This document shows, in pieces, positions 6,790 through 7,711 of a DNA stretch of 7,711 nt. How positions within the stretch are numbered: the stretch's first letter is position 1; the number at the start of each line of letters is the position of its first letter. The notes under the pieces are model-generated. The model searched no databases. It was not told where the DNA came from and saw only the letters and a list, made by a program, of their open reading frames with translations. The position numbers and the translations under genes were made by a program. Origin of the DNA: an uncultured Clostridium sp. (GTDB lineage Bacteria > Bacillota_A > Clostridia > TANB77 > CAG-508); the NCBI GenBank assembly GCA_951800935.1, contig CATOLW010000050.1, positions 1 through 7,711 of the forward strand, written 5' to 3'.

Positions 6790-6829
6790 ATACCCCCTTA
6801 TTTACAAAATACCCCTTAGGGTATATAAT
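6790..6829 (+). promoter_or_regulatory. Copper-operon promoter with CsoR operator in its spacer
   Basis: The -35 TTTACA (6801-6806) and perfect -10 TATAAT (6824-6829) are 17 bases apart. The spacer is occupied by ATACCCCTTAGGGTAT (6809-6824), a dyad with perfect 6-base arms that matches the known TACCC-GGGTA character of CsoR operators. A further half-site, ATACCCCC, lies at 6790-6797 just before the -35. CsoR bound here would cover the promoter; Cu(I) would release it. Transcription would start near 6836, giving a leader of only about 10 bases before the csoR ATG. Confidence 0.85.
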
Positions 6830-6845
6830 GCTTTGGGTGATAAAA

Positions 6846-7133
6846 ATGGAAGGAAAGAAAACTTGTCGAAGCGAAAAAGAGAAAAAATTAATTCATAATC
6901 GCTTAAATCGAATTGAAGGACAAATAAAAGGTATAAAAAGAATGATTCAAGAAGATACTTATTGTAATGACGTTTTAATTCAATTATCCGCCATTGAAAA
7001 TTCTGTTAAAAGCTTATCCAATCATGTTTTAGAAAATCATTTATATACTTGTGTAACAAATGATTTAGAAAAAGGAAATTACGAAATAATTGATGAATTA
7101 ATTCGTTTATTTAAAAAATTTAATAGATCATAA
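6846..7133 (+). CDS. csoR: CsoR-type copper-sensing repressor
   Basis: A 95-residue all-helical repressor of the CsoR/RcnR family (DUF156). Cu(I) binding releases it from DNA. Seen: the family core HNRLNRIEGQIKGIKRMI (17-34) and the copper ligands C40, H65 and C69 with the spacing of Mycobacterium CsoR (Cys36, His61, Cys65). This Cys-His-Cys set argues for copper rather than nickel/cobalt (RcnR) or formaldehyde (FrmR) sensing. The start at 6846 follows a weak GGGTG. The reading frame is open back to a TTG at 6771, but that lies in the cadA terminator and before the promoter, so it is rejected. It heads a tight operon with copZ (15 bases on) and copA and should repress its own promoter through the adjacent dyad. 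Confidence 0.92.
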   Translation: MEGKKTCRSEKEKKLIHNRLNRIEGQIKGIKRMIQEDTYCNDVLIQLSAIENSVKSLSNHVLENHLYTCVTNDLEKGNYEIIDELIRLFKKFNRS

Positions 7134-7148
7134 GAAAGGAGAAAAATC

Positions 7149-7352
7149 ATGAAAGAAATAATTATAAAAGTAAATGGAATGGTTTGCAGTGGATGTGAAA
7201 ATAGAGTTAAAACTGCTGTAAAATCCATAAAAGGAATAAAAAAGGTATTTGCTGATCATACTTTAGGAACTGTTACTATCTTAGCAAAAGAAGAAGTAAA
7301 TGAAATGCAAATCAAAGAAAAAATCCAAGATATTGGCTTTGAAGTTATTTGA
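7149..7352 (+). CDS. copZ: CopZ-like HMA copper chaperone
   Basis: A 67-residue single-domain heavy-metal-associated protein. Seen: GMVCSGC with the metal-binding C13 and C16 at the end of the first strand, followed by ENRVKTAVKSIKGI and a second half ending GFEVI, the standard ferredoxin-like HMA pattern, with nothing beyond it. Proteins of this type carry Cu(I) in the cytosol to the copper ATPase and to the repressor. AGGAG lies close before the ATG. It sits between csoR and copA with gaps of 15 and 14 bases, which supports copper over other metals. It is clearly different in sequence from the HMA domain of the following ATPase. Confidence 0.88.
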   Translation: MKEIIIKVNGMVCSGCENRVKTAVKSIKGIKKVFADHTLGTVTILAKEEVNEMQIKEKIQDIGFEVI

Positions 7353-7366
7353 AAGGAAATGTTTTA

Positions 7367-7711
7367 ATGATGAAAAAAATAGTTTTAGGAATTAGCGGAA
7401 TGACTTGTAGTGCTTGTTCAAATGGACTCGAAAAATATTTAAATAAGCAAAAAGGGATCACAGAAGCTTTCGTTAATTTAATTATGGCAAATGCTTCTAT
7501 TGAATATGATGAAACGATTTTAAATCAAAAAAAAATAGAACAATTTATTAAATAAGCTGGTTTTAAAAGTCTTGGTCTATTTAATGAAACTAATTTACAA
7601 AATGAATATAAAAATGAAACATTCAAATTTATTTTATTTTCATTTTTAGCCATTCTCTTAATGTATATTTCTATGGGGCATATGGTTGGTTTGCCAACAT
7701 TTGATTTTTTA
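7367..7711 (+). pseudogene. copA: Copper-exporting P-type ATPase (CopA), N-terminal part; in-frame stop at codon 63, cut by window edge
   Basis: Start of a Cu(I) efflux ATPase. Seen: an N-terminal HMA domain with GMTCSAC (C14, C17) and EYDETILNQKKIEQFIK, then a TAA at 7553-7555. The same frame then continues without a stop to the window end for 52 codons as AGFKSLGLFNETNLQNEYKN..., a linker, and the first membrane segment ending MYISMGHMVGLPTFDFL, typical of clostridial CopA. The family reads AGF directly after the HMA helix, so TAA most likely replaces a Lys, Glu or Gln codon by one base change. AAAGGA lies 9 bases before the ATG at 7367; an earlier in-frame TTG at 7349 overlaps the copZ stop and is rejected. 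As written it would make a 62-residue HMA protein. Mutation or sequence error cannot be told apart here. Confidence 0.85.

Noticed and set aside
6771..6845. Longer CsoR reading from a TTG at 6771
   Set aside because: It would start inside the cadA terminator and run through the operator and promoter.
7553..7555. TAA reassigned as a sense codon
   Set aside because: TAA ends DUF378, the CapA-like gene, cadC and csoR at the expected places, so it is a normal stop here.
7527..7555. Programmed frameshift on the A9 run to bypass the copA stop
   Set aside because: The +1 frame meets TAG at 7536-7538 and the -1 frame meets TAA at 7549-7551, so neither reaches the membrane part.
1..7711. CRISPR array, tRNA, rRNA, insertion sequence or prophage gene
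   Set aside because: I saw no regularly spaced repeats, no cloverleaf with CCA-type acceptor, no transposase or integrase reading frame.

Overview
The window is AT-rich DNA from a low-GC Gram-positive bacterium (Bacillota, probably a Clostridia-like or related gut lineage; the species cannot be named from sequence alone). The evidence is strong AGGAGG or AAAGGA ribosome-binding sites, TTGACA/TATAAT promoters, A/T-ending codons, and Gram-positive gene types: a YkpA-type ABC-F protein, DUF378, a CapA-like protein, a CadC-type ArsR repressor and CsoR. I see no tRNA, rRNA, CRISPR array, insertion sequence or phage gene.

Left part (1-4380): a minus-strand ABC-F ATPase gene runs off the left edge and is frameshifted near 160. 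A structured intergenic stretch follows, with its promoter, two stacked terminator-like hairpins and GTCCC-rich repeats. Next come a 62-residue DUF378 membrane protein (minus), a membrane-anchored CapA-type metallophosphatase (plus) and a CorA-type divalent-cation channel (minus). The capA-like and corA genes converge with 2 bases between their stop codons and share one bidirectional terminator.

Right part (4440-7711): two metal-efflux operons lie head to tail. The first is cadC-cadA: an ArsR/SmtB repressor with both known metal sites, then a P1B-type Zn/Cd/Pb ATPase without an N-terminal metal-binding domain, closed by a terminator that overlaps the cadA stop codon. The second is csoR-copZ-copA: a copper-sensing repressor with the Cys-His-Cys fingerprint, a small HMA copper chaperone and the start of a copper ATPase cut by the right edge. 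Each operon has a recognisable promoter with a dyad operator placed to block it, so the logic is derepression by Cd/Zn and by Cu(I) respectively.

The main oddity is that three of the eight genes are broken: ABC-F by a frameshift, cadA by a frameshift just before the TGE loop, and copA by an in-frame TAA just after its first metal-binding domain. All three encode ATPases, and in each the sequence after the lesion is still well conserved, so the lesions are either very recent or sequence/assembly errors. I found no convincing new multi-gene system. The most interesting material is this set of lesions, the unusually long dyad at the cadC promoter, and the repeat-rich leaders around DUF378 and the CapA-like gene.
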